Positions 1 through 9,452 are shown, counted from the stretch's first letter. The stretch is DNA of 64,000 nt from Phycisphaerae bacterium (GCA_017993835.1 JAGOLX010000028.1:1-64000), one strand, 5' to 3'. Made by a program: numbers and translations. The notes: generated from the sequence alone by a model not told the origin.

Positions 1-317
1 CCATGCCGAGCCTCCCGAAACCGTGACAAGATCGATTCCGAAAAGTCTCTACAGCAAACCGTCTGCTCCTCAAAGTGGCTGGTTTTGAACCCGATCTGAC
101 TGGCCGGTTTTACCCGATCCTTGACACGTAAGGTGCAAAAACTCAGCGGCGCTCAACGTGACAGATTTCATGGGGTCAGCTTCACAAGTGGAGCTATAGA
201 TGAAGGGGAGAGCAGGGGGGATGTAGCCCCTGGAACCGCGGAATTGGGCCTCTGTGGCGCGGAGTATTGTTGTCGGCGCATATTGCTGCCGTCAGGACTG
301 GGGTCATCATGGTGGTC
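1..317. other. Left-edge stretch without a gene
   Basis: I see no supportable gene here. The only open frame is short and resembles nothing I know. It lies downstream of the minus-strand integrase remnant that ends at 318. Confidence 0.4.
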
Positions 318-608
318 TCACGCCGCCTTGCGATGGTAGGATTTCAGCAGTTCGACTGAGAAGAAATCACACGCCGCCAGAGCCTCCCAGTGGCTTTTGA
401 TGCATTCTCTCCAGGTGGTCTTGCGGGTCAGGCTTGGCTCGGGATCAAGGCCGTTCTCCATGAGGATGTTCTTCGCGGTCAACCTGATCCTCTGCGGGTC
501 GCTCAGCAGGATGCATTTGTCCTTCTCTTGCTGTTCCTTCAGGACTCGGACCCGCTCTTTGAGGTACTCGAGTGCCTTCCAGAGTTCTCTCTCAACGCAG
601 TGATCCAT
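318..608 (-). pseudogene. Internally deleted integrase/transposase remnant (IS3-like, rve type)
   Basis: The 96-residue frame joins two separate parts of the planctomycete integrase-core transposase family. Residues about 10-45 match the N-terminal region (EYLKERVRVLKEQ, then DPQRIRLTAK). The next residues (ILMENGLDPEP, then HWEALAACDFFSVE) match the segment that starts the DDE catalytic core. The roughly 80 residues normally between them are missing, and the frame stops just after the first catalytic-core strand. It is therefore a dead fragment. It starts 5 bp after the stop of the large phosphoesterase gene. Family assignment rests on remembered motif similarity; the deletion is inferred from that alignment. 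Confidence 0.6.
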
Positions 609-612
609 GTCT

Positions 613-3474
613 TCATGTTTTTACTCTTCTTTCCACATCAAGCGTGTTACTGTGTGGCGTTGCGAATCCTGTTCTGCTTCTGCCTGAAACCATCCCCATG
701 GGCTGGCCCAAGAAATTGATCGCGCTGTGGAGTATCCAGAGGACTGGTAATCCTAAGAAACCACTAATGCTCCGTGGCAGAAAATGAAGCATCAGCACAA
801 AGATTACATTCAAGGACACACGCACGCCCATCAGCCACGCATAATCGCGGAGTTTTTCCCACTTGGCATCATCCGGAGGAACGCGCCAGATATGACCTCC
901 TCTGTAGATCAATCGCTGGTGGTGCAACAGCAGAAATGGAATCACGTTCCCCAGCAGGTCCAGAATCATTCCAGCCCATGAATTCAAGCGCAGTATGGAT
1001 TTAAAGCCAGGGTTGATAAGGTATGTCCAGATGCCGCTGAAGATCCCTTCCTCCATGCCGGTCAGACAGACAATCATACGGTCGGACAAGCCCCATCTGC
1101 GGTATTGGTCATACATGGAAGTGAAGATACGGCCCATGCCCTTTGTAACGTTTCCGAGAAGCCGGATCACAGAACGTGCCACCCCAATGAAAGGACGCGC
1201 TATTATCCCCATGAATCTCACGACAGGACTGAGTACTCGTTTCAATACACTCCATAGTCCGATGAGGGGGCTAATCAATCGTCCCAGTAGTCCAGCTATA
1301 CCCCAGAAGGTCTTGCCCAGAGAGCAAATCCCGCTGACAAAGGCAATCACGGCATCATAGCAAACAGCCGAAGCCGTATCCCGCAAGAATCGCATGTTTT
1401 CCTTACGCGTCGCAAGCCAACTCTGACGCGGCAACTCATAGGTCTCATGCATCTCTTCCGCAGGTTCACTTGTCTCCCGCATGGACACCTTAATGAGTTC
1501 CTCCTTCTGGAGCCTCGTCACAACAGGCGTCTCGTCATATAACGTGTAATCTCTGTAATGGCCGAGACGCAAATTACTGACATACACTCTTAACCTATCC
1601 CAACGGCCTTCGATTTCAACTGCAGGGATGGTATACTCCTTGGGAGGTGTAAGCTCCACGCCGTTCGGGTCAGTCACATTTTCAAAGGCAAGACTGCCTC
1701 TATTCTTGAAAATGGCATATCCCGTATAGATCTTAGCGCCGTATATCATGCAGACGGAATTGCCATGCAACCATGCCCAGTATTCATCCTTCTCCAACAA
1801 GCCCGGCATATGACTCAACAGAATCACACTAAAAAAAATCCCCTCTGCCTCCAGAAAGGAAGATAGTTCAGCGCCAAACTGGCGATTGCGAAAACCTCTC
1901 CCAACAAACTCATGGACGACCGGATCGTTTTTCTCGCACTGTGCGTATTCAGCCAAGCGCTCCTTAGGAAATCCACCGTGGAAAGCATACATTCCGTCAC
2001 AAATCAGCCCCAATGGGCAATCATCAACAAAGCGGATATAGTGATGCGCCCAACATGGGCCAAATCGCTCTTTCAATGCAAGCCAATAGAGCGAATGCTG
2101 ATAAATCCTCCATTTGTCCGCACCGCGATAGATGCAGTCATCATGATTGCCTAAGATCCAATACACGTGATCCGGATTCTCTATCTTGAGGTCCATCACC
2201 AGGTCAAGAAGGGTCATGGTTGCTCGCATATCGGCCAGTTTGCGCATGACCTGAGCTTCTTTCTTCCTCAGAAATGCTCTGTTCTGGCCTGCCTTGGTTC
2301 GGATATAGTCTTGCTGTGCGAGTGTATATTCACTGTGAATGTCGTAGTGCACAACATCCCCATTGAAGAGAAGCACGGCTTCACCTCTTTGCACTTTCTC
2401 CAGCACAGACAAGGGAAATCCGCCGATTGCAATGGTTGTACCGGGAATGAATTGGGCCCTGTGCCTAAGGATGAAGTCCACATTATCCCAACAGGCATGG
2501 ACATCGCCAATCACATGAATCTCCACATGGTTGGGCAAGTCGCGCAGATCCACATAATTGCCCTGTTGATATGTAGCGTTGTGGACGGCTTTGTTGAACC
2601 GCTCAAATTTCTTATGGAAGAAGTCCTGTGCCTTATTGCTCTGTTCAGGCAAATCGTAAGCTCTCCCGGTCTGGATATTCTCTTGGGCCGCTTCGATGTC
2701 CGCATATGCAGATTTAATCGCCGCCTCCCTGGGCGTGTAGATCTCATCAATAACAGCATCAGCGTCATCCCACTCGTCGGGAATGCCGTCCGTATTCGTT
2801 GCAACATACTCCTTTTCAGGGAGCAGAGCGTCCCAGAGGTAATCCTGCGTCAGCTTCACAGCCTGATAATGAGATACTCCACAAGCTTCAAGCAGTTCGT
2901 GAAACAAGATCTCCTCCAGCATATGAAGCCCCAGATACGGGCTTTCCACATACAGTGTGCCCTCGACAATATAGGCGCCAAAACTCGTTTTGGGGGCATG
3001 GATGATGCGATATCTCTTGAGGTTCCGCAGGATCATGTGCGTTGGTTCTTCAGAGATATCCTCCAAGTCGCCTTTTTCAACAAGCTTCCGTAAAACTCTC
3101 TTCAGGATCGGCAAGACCCAGCGCAGGGAGTTCTGCATAAGCGATTGCAGATGCTCGTCCATTGGACGAATCCGCAACTCCGCATAAGCATTGTTGACCA
3201 GCTGCCGAATCTGATTGTCACTGTAGATCCCGGTACCCCCTCGCGAGAAGGCCTCAACCGAATCTGTCGCGATTCTCTCGATTCCTTGAGCCCGGAAGCG
3301 TTCTACACCCGTCAGGAAGGCGATCTGACACTGGAAAACTCTCGTGTGTCTGTGTCCCCCGATCCAGACAGGTTTCAGGTCCCCAATCGGGGCGGTGACT
3401 GATACGAAATGTGATTGTACCACCATTAGCCTGCCGCCGACTTCATGTGTCGGCCTCAGAGAGGGGGAGGACAT
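613..3474 (-). CDS. Large membrane-anchored calcineurin-like metallophosphoesterase
   Basis: This 953-residue protein has a calcineurin-like metallophosphoesterase core at about residues 320-560. The metal-binding motifs appear in order: GDVHACWDN (323-331), NGDVV (371-375), GNHDD (442-446), HGG (499-501) and a later SHMPG. The pattern is closest to PPP-type phosphatases. Residues 1-310 are an unrecognised region containing a FHELLEACGVSH segment that recalls but does not complete an HExxH zincin motif. The last 250 residues have several hydrophobic stretches (for example FLLLHHQRLIY and VIFVLMLHFL regions), suggesting membrane anchoring with the catalytic domain in the cytoplasm. The substrate is unknown. 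Start chosen at ATG 3474 behind a GGAAGG-like ribosome site; M17 is an alternative. Transposase remnants lie directly on both sides. Confidence 0.75.
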   Translation of the reverse strand: MSSPSLRPTHEVGGRLMVVQSHFVSVTAPIGDLKPVWIGGHRHTRVFQCQIAFLTGVERFRAQGIERIATDSVEAFSRGGTGIYSDNQIRQLVNNAYAELRIRPMDEHLQSLMQNSLRWVLPILKRVLRKLVEKGDLEDISEEPTHMILRNLKRYRIIHAPKTSFGAYIVEGTLYVESPYLGLHMLEEILFHELLEACGVSHYQAVKLTQDYLWDALLPEKEYVATNTDGIPDEWDDADAVIDEIYTPREAAIKSAYADIEAAQENIQTGRAYDLPEQSNKAQDFFHKKFERFNKAVHNATYQQGNYVDLRDLPNHVEIHVIGDVHACWDNVDFILRHRAQFIPGTTIAIGGFPLSVLEKVQRGEAVLLFNGDVVHYDIHSEYTLAQQDYIRTKAGQNRAFLRKKEAQVMRKLADMRATMTLLDLVMDLKIENPDHVYWILGNHDDCIYRGADKWRIYQHSLYWLALKERFGPCWAHHYIRFVDDCPLGLICDGMYAFHGGFPKERLAEYAQCEKNDPVVHEFVGRGFRNRQFGAELSSFLEAEGIFFSVILLSHMPGLLEKDEYWAWLHGNSVCMIYGAKIYTGYAIFKNRGSLAFENVTDPNGVELTPPKEYTIPAVEIEGRWDRLRVYVSNLRLGHYRDYTLYDETPVVTRLQKEELIKVSMRETSEPAEEMHETYELPRQSWLATRKENMRFLRDTASAVCYDAVIAFVSGICSLGKTFWGIAGLLGRLISPLIGLWSVLKRVLSPVVRFMGIIARPFIGVARSVIRLLGNVTKGMGRIFTSMYDQYRRWGLSDRMIVCLTGMEEGIFSGIWTYLINPGFKSILRLNSWAGMILDLLGNVIPFLLLHHQRLIYRGGHIWRVPPDDAKWEKLRDYAWLMGVRVSLNVIFVLMLHFLPRSISGFLGLPVLWILHSAINFLGQPMGMVSGRSRTGFATPHSNTLDVERRVKT

Positions 3475-3531
3475 CTACTGACCTTCCCACCCGATCCTGG
3501 TCCACTCCTTGTGCGTGTTTTGAGCTGTCGC

Positions 3532-3702
3532 TGTTTGGGGCTGACGAAGCGTAGCGGAGTCAGGCCCAAAACAACCCGTCGCCAATGCCACCGGGCTCAC
3601 GTAGCCTGGCGAATTGTGCGGCCAGCAGTGATTGTAATCCATTCGCCAGTAACCTGCCTCTCGAAAACTGGTCCAGTCTGCAAAGAGAGTGTGATCCAAT
3701 GA
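3532..3702 (-). pseudogene. C-terminal fragment of an IS3-like integrase
   Basis: Within an open frame at 3475-3945, only residues about 82-138 look like a real protein. The segment DWTSFREAGYWRMDYNHC followed by WPHNSPGY is the conserved end of IS3-type OrfB (normally W..DYN..RPHSSLGY..P). The rest of that frame overlaps nothing recognisable. It is a decayed tail, unlinked in order to the N-terminal remnant at 318-608, so the two probably come from separate copies or from a rearrangement. Confidence 0.55.
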
Positions 3703-3945
3703 TGTGGTGTATCTCCACCATAACCTTTTTTCCAGTGCCGGACTCTTGAAATGAGAGGTTTTGCCAAAGCGGCAGATAATGGGCATCGTAGTTGTGGCCG
3801 GGCCGTAAAGACCTGCCGACAAGATCGTCGCAGATTCACGTAGTACAGGATTGCTCAGGCGAGTCTGTCGGGTGAACGCCTGGCCGAATGACGTGACATC
3901 GAAACGATGTCCTTGAATCGTACCGCTGAAGGCGGCAGGTTCCAT

Positions 3946-4740
3946 TCAATAGAAGCTCTGGTTTCCACTGAGGACTCTCGGCTCGGTCCGATTGCTCCAG
4001 TCATTCATGAGATCCACATCATACTCTGAACGACTCTTCCATTCGACGTGCCCGTCTCCGAAGCAGCGGTTGAGCCCGGTGATGGCCGGGGGGCCGACAT
4101 CCATGTGGCCCCAGTTGAAGAGTTCCGGATTCCGGTGCACGGAAGCGCCTCGCTGGCCGTGATTGTAGAGATACCCGTTTGTGCCGCCCAACCGAAAGCA
4201 TGCATCCGCCACGATAATCCGACCACCGGTGAGCTGCTTCTCAGTCAAGTGCTGCGGGTGGGTGACATGGTCAGGGAAGATGTCCATTCGACCCCAGTAG
4301 GCGTACTCCATCACAATGAACTGCGCCGAATCCCAATGCTCGTGGGTCATCCAGGAGTAGTCCATCTTGTTGGCGGGACAGAGCCAGACGTCCCCGAGAT
4401 CACGTTCAGCATACCTGAAGCCGGGCATGTAAGGACCGAACGCGGGCAGGCTGAACTCCCCGGGGTGAGCCTTGGCCTTGGCCTCAGTCGCCCATGCGAT
4501 GATCCCCTCTGGACCGCCTCCCCAGGTGTCGTTCGTCTTCAGAAGGCGTCCGCCATTTTCGCCAACGTAGGTCGCGATGGCGATGCCCCATTGTCTGAGG
4601 TTGGAGCCGCATGCGGCCCGCCTCGCCTGGTTTCTGGCGATCTTCAGGGCGGGCATCAATATGCCCATCAGGACCGCGATGACCGCGATCACGACGAGCA
4701 ACTCAATCAGCGTGAAGGCCCTCTTCAGCTGAAGGTCCAT
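3946..4740 (-). CDS. Type IV pilin-like pseudopilin (prepilin-type N-terminus)
   Basis: This 264-residue protein begins with a short basic leader and a classic prepilin cleavage/methylation site ([20 protein letters not shown]), followed by the hydrophobic helix. It then has a soluble C-terminal domain ending in a region typical of planctomycete DUF1559-like proteins ([10 protein letters not shown] near the end). It is expected to be processed by prepilin peptidase and held in the inner membrane or assembled into a pseudopilus. Planctomycete genomes carry dozens of these and their roles are mostly unknown. A strong ribosome site, GGAGG, lies 8 bases before ATG 4740. No secretion-machine genes lie nearby. 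Confidence 0.85.
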   Translation of the reverse strand: MDLQLKRAFTLIELLVVIAVIAVLMGILMPALKIARNQARRAACGSNLRQWGIAIATYVGENGGRLLKTNDTWGGGPEGIIAWATEAKAKAHPGEFSLPAFGPYMPGFRYAERDLGDVWLCPANKMDYSWMTHEHWDSAQFIVMEYAYWGRMDIFPDHVTHPQHLTEKQLTGGRIIVADACFRLGGTNGYLYNHGQRGASVHRNPELFNWGHMDVGPPAITGLNRCFGDGHVEWKSRSEYDVDLMNDWSNRTEPRVLSGNQSFY

Positions 4741-5077
4741 GAGATGGTTCCTCCATGCGGAGTTTCCCTTACCTGACGCCGACCCGATTATACCGTGGGA
4801 GGGGGGAGAACTGCAAATGGCTGGGAATCACGGGGGTTTTCTCCAAGCGACCGGTAATGGGCCGTGACCGAGGCGGCGGGTTCCGCTGTTCCTTTGCCCC
4901 CTATTGAGGTAGCAGGTTGGTCCCGCAGGGATGGACGCCCGGGAAAAGGGGCGGAGCGGTGGAAGTTGAGGGCTCACATGACCGACCGTTGTAGCAACCG
5001 CCCTCGCGAAGAGCGAGGGATGTGTGGCCGGCCAGGATGAGCAAGGGGACATGACCGAGGGTGGAAGTATGCAGTTC
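4741..5077. other. Intergenic region between asnA and the pseudopilin
   Basis: No convincing gene. A short hairpin, CCCTCGC-GAAGA-GCGAGGG (5001-5019), lies downstream of asnA. It has no T-run, so I do not call it a terminator. The rest holds the pseudopilin ribosome site and presumably its promoter. Confidence 0.4.
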
Positions 5078-6208
5078 CTATTCGATGACGTGAATGCCTT
5101 TCTTGGTGCACATATCCTTGAGGACTCTCGGCCAAACAGTGGCACTGACTTCGCCGAGGTGGGCTTTCTTGAGGAGCAGCATGAAGGTGCGGGATTGGCC
5201 GATGCCACCGCCGATGCTCAACGGAATCTCGCTGTTCAGGATCGCCTGATGATACGGTAGTTTCAGAAAGTCCAATTGGCCTGAGATGTCAAGTTGTTTC
5301 TTGAGTGACTCGGCGGTGACGCGGATGCCCATGGAGGTCAGTTCGTGCCGGCGCTTTGTCACAGGGTTCCAGACGAGAATGTCGCCATTCAGGCCGTGCA
5401 TCGGCCGGCCATCGTCGGAGGCGGTCTCTGTGGCCCAGTCATCGTAGTCGGCGGCCCTCATTTCGTGGGGATAGCCGTCCTGGAGCACCCAGCCAATGCC
5501 GATGATGAAGACGGCCGGATACTCCTGGACGATCCTCGTCTCTCGCTGCTTGCGAGGCAGGTCGGGATACCGGTCGAGGATTTCCTCCGCGTGGAGGAAG
5601 GTCAGCTCATCCGGCAGGTCGGGGTATTTGTCCGTCTTGAGCTGCGGAAAGAGATGTTGGACGTGCACTTCGGCTCCCTTGAGAACCTTCCAGATTTTCC
5701 GCACAACCTGCTTGAGGAATGTCACGTTTCGCTGGTCTTTCGTGATGGCCAGTTCCCAGTCCCACTGGTCCACATAGGCACTGTGATCGTGGTCGAGGAA
5801 GTAGTCCTTGCGCACCGCCCGCATATCTGTGAGGAGGCCTTCGCCCACCTGCATCCCGAACTGTTTGAGGGCCATCCGTTTCCATTTCGTTGCCGCCTGG
5901 ACGACCTCTGCCTCGACCGGGTTCTTGTTGCGGTCGTTCGAGATGTGGAAGCGGATAGGGGTGCGCGACCCGTCGCGATCAAGGTAGTCGTTGACGCCGC
6001 TGCTGACGTCCACAATTAAAGGGACCGTGACACGAATGAGGTTGAGTTCTTTGCCGAGGTTCTGCTCGATGTAGTCCTTGATGGCATAGGTGGCAATCTG
6101 AGTCTCCTTGGGCGATAGGAGGGAGTGGTAGTCGTTCGGGAGGATGTTCTCGAGTTCCGCATAGTCGCCGATTCCGGGACCGGCCAGGTCAGCCTTCTTG
6201 TCCAGCAT
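5078..6208 (-). CDS. asnA: Aspartate--ammonia ligase (asparagine synthetase A)
   Basis: AsnA makes asparagine from aspartate, ammonia and ATP in the cytoplasm through an aspartyl-AMP intermediate. It has a class II aminoacyl-tRNA-synthetase-like fold. Visible family motifs include VTVPLIVDVSSGVNDYL near the N-terminus, the DQWDWE segment, and the C-terminal active-site block PLSIGGGIGQSRT followed by HLGEVSATVWP. I chose ATG 6208 because AGGAGAAA stands just before it; the frame stays open upstream to 6310 but that extension is not family-like. The resulting 376 residues are slightly longer than the 330-350 usual for AsnA. It is apparently a single-gene unit. Confidence 0.95.
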   Translation of the reverse strand: MLDKKADLAGPGIGDYAELENILPNDYHSLLSPKETQIATYAIKDYIEQNLGKELNLIRVTVPLIVDVSSGVNDYLDRDGSRTPIRFHISNDRNKNPVEAEVVQAATKWKRMALKQFGMQVGEGLLTDMRAVRKDYFLDHDHSAYVDQWDWELAITKDQRNVTFLKQVVRKIWKVLKGAEVHVQHLFPQLKTDKYPDLPDELTFLHAEEILDRYPDLPRKQRETRIVQEYPAVFIIGIGWVLQDGYPHEMRAADYDDWATETASDDGRPMHGLNGDILVWNPVTKRRHELTSMGIRVTAESLKKQLDISGQLDFLKLPYHQAILNSEIPLSIGGGIGQSRTFMLLLKKAHLGEVSATVWPRVLKDMCTKKGIHVIE

Positions 6209-6545
6209 TGGGTTTCTCCTGGGGCCATCAGCACATTTCTGCCTTGTGACACGCTGGCGGGATTCTATCGTGAAAGCGGCCAATGTCAAGAATGGAAACC
6301 GATTCGTCACACAGTACCCAACCGTGGTGGCTGCCCTCTCCGAGCGACAGAGCCGTCGGTGAGGCTCTGGGGTCCGCTATCCCTTCGCTCCGTGCTGACG
6401 CAGCAGGTCGACGACTTCGGTGCGACTGTAACGGACTGAAGGACGCCCATGACGATGGGCGGAGGTGGAGACGAGGGGGCGGATTCAGCCCCTGCAAGGG
6501 GATCTCATCTGCGCTTGACAGGCAAAATCTGCACCCTACGCCAGT
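6209..6545. other. Divergent intergenic region between asnA and the fucosidase
   Basis: No gene seen. It must contain the asnA promoter on the minus strand; I could not pick out a clear one. Confidence 0.4.
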
Positions 6546-6573
6546 TTGCATCCCGGGCCTGGCATGCTATGAT
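6546..6573 (+). promoter_or_regulatory. Candidate sigma-70-type promoter of the fucosidase gene
   Basis: TTGCAT (6546-6551) and TATGAT (6568-6573) are separated by 16 bp, about 70 bp upstream of the fucosidase start. This is consensus matching only. Confidence 0.45.
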
Positions 6574-6646
6574 GTGCCAACGGAATTGCATTGTATATGA
6601 AGAGCCATAATGTGAGCGGATTTGGTTGTTTGGCAGGGGGCCGGTC

Positions 6647-8587
6647 ATGAAAGAAATAGCCAGTATGCTCTCGATTGTTGTGCTGATGACTTTTCTCGGC
6701 AATGTTCCTGTAAACGGGGGAGAAGATGAGAATCCGTTCGCCGGAGAGTCCCTGCCAGATGGATGGGCATGGAAGCGCCCGAATCCGGAGGCATGGCGAC
6801 TGCGAGACGGAGGACTTGAGATTCAGATTGGGCCCGGGAACATGTGGGGCGGAACGAACGATGCCAGGAACGTGCTGTTGATCCCCGTCGCGGGAGATTT
6901 GCTGGAATCAGGAACGGATGTCCAGGTGACGTTGGCGAACTCGCCCACTCGGCGGTGGGAACAGGTTGATCTTGTGTGGTATTACCGAGACAGCCACATG
7001 GTGAAGATCGGATTGGAACTCGAGCACGGAAAGAACTCCGTGGTGATGGGACGCGAGGAGGACGATCGGACTCGCACGATCGGGATCATTCCCATAGAGA
7101 AGGATGAGGTCACGGTTCGCCTCAGGGTTACAGGAGGGCAAGTGCGAGGATACTATCGTCTCGCCCCCGAGGACCCATGGACGGACGTTGGGACCTGCGA
7201 GGCACCCAGGCCGATCGGAGGCAACGACAGAGCCCAGGTGAGCATCCAGTGCTATCAGGGAGATCCACAGAATCCGCACTGGGCACGGATCACGGGGCTT
7301 AGGATTGACTCGGCCAGTGAGGTCAGGGCACAAAGCAATGAACGCATGCAGTGGTGGCGAGAGAGCCGTTTCGGCATGTTCGTCCACTGGGGACCGGTCA
7401 GTCTCAGAGGCACCGAGATTGGATGGTCTCGAGGAAAAGAAGTGGCCATCGAGGAGTACGACCAGCTCTACAAGCAGTTCAATCCGACGAAGTTCGATGC
7501 CGAAGAGTGGGTGAGGGTCGCCAAGGACGCCGGGATGAAGTACCTGGTGATCACCTCCAAACACCATGATGGATTCTGCCTGTGGTCGTCGAAGTACACG
7601 GACTACCATATTGGCAACACGCCTTTCAACCGCGATGTACTGAAGGAGCTATCTGAAGCCTGCAGAGAAAACGGCATTCAATTTTGTACGTACCACTCGA
7701 TTTGTGACTGGCGCCACCCGGACTACCCGCTGGGCAGCCCCGGTGGGAGTACCGCGAAGCCAACTCACGACATGCCTCGCTACTATCAGTACCTGAAAAA
7801 CCAGACAAAGGAGATCATAGACAACTATGGTCCACTGGGAATCATGTGGTTTGACGGCGAGTGGGAGAAGCCGTGGACGCGCGAGCATGGGAACGAATTG
7901 TACGAGTATCTCCTGGAGGTTCAGCCGACTCTGATAATCAACAATCGGGTGAGCAAGGGCCGTCAAGGCATGGCCGGCACTACCGAAGAATCCCACCTCA
8001 ACTCAGGCGACTACGACACGCCGGAGCAGCAGATAGGTGGATTCAACCGCGACAGGCCGTGGGAAACCTGCATGACAATCTGTCAGCAGTGGGCGTGGAA
8101 ACCAGATGATCAGATGAAATCCGCCAAGGAATGCATCCAGACGCTGGTGCGCACGGCAGGCGGGGATGGCAACCTCTTGTTCAATGTCGGCCCGATGCCC
8201 GACGGCCGGATCGAGCCACGCCAGGTAGAGAGGTTGAAGGAGATGGGCTCATGGCTTCAAGAATATGGCGATGGCATCTATGCCACGCGTGGGGGGCCTT
8301 TCAAGCCGGGCAAGTGGGGTGCGTCGACATGTAAGGACGACAAGGTCTACCTTCACGTGATGAACTGGCGTGCCGACGGCAGGTTGATGCTCCCCGGAGT
8401 CGGCCGCAAGATCGTATCCTGCCGTGCTCATGATGGTGGAGAGATGCTGCTGAAACAGAACGAAGATGCCATCGAAATCCATCTTGAGTCATCTGAACGC
8501 AATGAAATCGCCGTTGTTATTGAGCTGACGGTTGACGGCATGGCGTTCACCATCGACCCGGTGGAGGTGGCGGACCCGACGATCTGA
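6647..8587 (+). CDS. Secreted alpha-L-fucosidase (GH29) with N-terminal accessory domain
   Basis: The protein is exported and should release fucose from host or algal glycans. A signal peptide (MKEIASMLSIVVLMTFLG) is followed by about 200 residues of a beta-sandwich accessory domain (LIPVAGDLLE, VDLVWYYRDSHMVKIGLE). The GH29 barrel starts near WWRESRFGMFVHWGP and has the family signatures KHHDGFCLWSS, CTYHS and GIMWFDGEW. The aspartate of that last motif is the expected nucleophile. GGDGNLLFNVGPMPDG marks the end of the barrel, followed by a C-terminal beta domain. I start at ATG 6647, where GGCAGGGGG precedes a proper signal peptide; an upstream ATG at 6626 adds seven residues. Monocistronic by context. 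Confidence 0.93.
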   Translation: MKEIASMLSIVVLMTFLGNVPVNGGEDENPFAGESLPDGWAWKRPNPEAWRLRDGGLEIQIGPGNMWGGTNDARNVLLIPVAGDLLESGTDVQVTLANSPTRRWEQVDLVWYYRDSHMVKIGLELEHGKNSVVMGREEDDRTRTIGIIPIEKDEVTVRLRVTGGQVRGYYRLAPEDPWTDVGTCEAPRPIGGNDRAQVSIQCYQGDPQNPHWARITGLRIDSASEVRAQSNERMQWWRESRFGMFVHWGPVSLRGTEIGWSRGKEVAIEEYDQLYKQFNPTKFDAEEWVRVAKDAGMKYLVITSKHHDGFCLWSSKYTDYHIGNTPFNRDVLKELSEACRENGIQFCTYHSICDWRHPDYPLGSPGGSTAKPTHDMPRYYQYLKNQTKEIIDNYGPLGIMWFDGEWEKPWTREHGNELYEYLLEVQPTLIINNRVSKGRQGMAGTTEESHLNSGDYDTPEQQIGGFNRDRPWETCMTICQQWAWKPDDQMKSAKECIQTLVRTAGGDGNLLFNVGPMPDGRIEPRQVERLKEMGSWLQEYGDGIYATRGGPFKPGKWGASTCKDDKVYLHVMNWRADGRLMLPGVGRKIVSCRAHDGGEMLLKQNEDAIEIHLESSERNEIAVVIELTVDGMAFTIDPVEVADPTI

Positions 8588-8957
8588 TCCCAGGGAACAT
8601 CCTGCGCTTGTTAAGGGCGTAGGGTGCGAAAACTCATCCATGTATAACAGGGGTGATTTCAGCAAGTTGACGTCGAAATCACTGTTGGAAACCATATGGT
8701 AGCGGGAGAGGTATGGCGGGCCATCTATCATTGAACGCTGCTTGGATGAGAGCTGCCTGGCGCCGAGATTGTGTTCAAGCGGGCACTGCCTCCGCGTGGG
8801 TGGTTTTTGGCAGGATGTCACTTGACGTGCAACCAAAAAAGCAACTAAAACCATGCGCATCATATTGATCATGATCAACATGACGATTTGAGATTGTGCC
8901 CCCTAAAGGGTTGCCGCATCCACAAGTTATGGAAGATGCGGGACTTCCGGAAAGGCG

Positions 8958-9012
8958 GCTCCTCTGGCCCATAACCCGGAGGTTGGAGGTCTGAATCGTC
9001 CCCCCGCTATTG
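8958..9012 (+). pseudogene. 3' fragment of a tRNA-Met (CAT) gene, possible old att site
   Basis: The sequence carries an anticodon-arm-like segment (CTGGC-CCATAAC-CCGGA), a short variable region, a decayed T-arm (GGAGG-TCTGAATC) and an acceptor-like CCCCGC. No D-arm or 5' acceptor strand lies upstream. The T-loop lacks the normal TTC. It resembles the partial tRNA left at one end when an element integrates into a tRNA gene, and it lies 190 bp from a truncated integrase. Amino-acid identity is inferred from the CAT loop only. Confidence 0.45.
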
Positions 9013-9020
9013 AGGCAGAG

Positions 9021-9057
9021 AAGGCAGCCGCAACGACTTACGTGCGACTGCCTTTTT
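9021..9057 (+). terminator. Rho-independent terminator
   Basis: AAGGCAGCCGCA pairs with TGCGACTGCCTT (one mismatch) across a 10-nt loop and runs into TTTTT. It sits directly after the tRNA-Met fragment, where a native tRNA terminator would be. Confidence 0.7.
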
Positions 9058-9203
9058 GCGTTTTGGCGCGAGTGTAACTGAAATGTAACTGTCATTTGCA
9101 CTCAGCATCTCATCATTGAGCAGTCAGTCCTGTGTCATTATGCCTGGGGTAGCCTCTGGCAGACTGAACACTGTGAGCCAGAAAGGGGCTCAAGGAGGCT
9201 GCC

Positions 9204-9311
9204 GTGGCTTGTGTGTACAAGCGGGGAAGATGCTACTGGATCGGTTATTACGTGGGTGGAACGCAGGTACAGAAATCTCTTGGGACCACGAGTGAATGCT
9301 CCCTTGCCTGA
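9204..9311 (+). pseudogene. Truncated N-terminus of a tyrosine recombinase
   Basis: A GTG start behind AAGGAGG opens a frame whose first 31 residues (ACVYKRGRCYWIGYYV, then VQKSLGTTSE) match the N-terminal SAM-like start of tyrosine integrases. The match stops at about 9296, where IS200/IS605-like sequence begins, and a stop follows at 9311. No catalytic domain in this frame follows the insertions. Confidence 0.6.
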
Positions 9312-9359
9312 AGGCGAGGGCTTCGTTTTTTCGGCTAAAGCCGAGGGCTCCGCCTAAAG
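9297..9359. mobile_element. IS200/IS605-like terminal hairpin fragment
   Basis: Two adjacent small hairpins are seen: CCCTTGCCT-GA-AGGCGAGGG and TCGGCT-TT-AGCCGA. This GC hairpin style is typical of IS200/IS605 ends, which have no inverted terminal repeats. The fragment separates the broken integrase from the IS21 element. No TnpA or TnpB gene is present. Confidence 0.4.
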
Positions 9360-9392
9360 TGGAAATCGGCATGTAAAAGGGACCCACGTCGG
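9360..9392. repeat. IS21 left terminal inverted repeat
   Basis: This 33-bp end is the perfect reverse complement of 11679-11711. It begins with TG, as IS21-family ends do. Confidence 0.9.
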
Positions 9393-9452
9393 CGCCGAAT
9401 TTGGGCCCACCTAAGGCATACTACACACCCTTACACCACACCGTAAAAGGGA

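Larger units (their letters stand above)
8588..9203. other. Gene-poor stretch with tRNA remnant and terminator
   Basis: There is no protein gene. The segment holds a tRNA-Met-like 3' fragment and a strong terminator, listed separately, then the ribosome site of the truncated integrase. 8588-8957 shows nothing I can name. Confidence 0.5.

Noticed and set aside
2980-3000. FHELLEACGVSH in the phosphoesterase N-terminus as a zinc protease site
   Set aside because: It lacks the HExxH spacing and a third ligand.
2167-3093. 308-codon plus-strand open frame
   Set aside because: It is antisense to the metallophosphoesterase; no motif and no plausible ribosome site.
5001-5019. Hairpin downstream of asnA as a terminator
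   Set aside because: The stem is 7 bp and no T-run follows on either strand.
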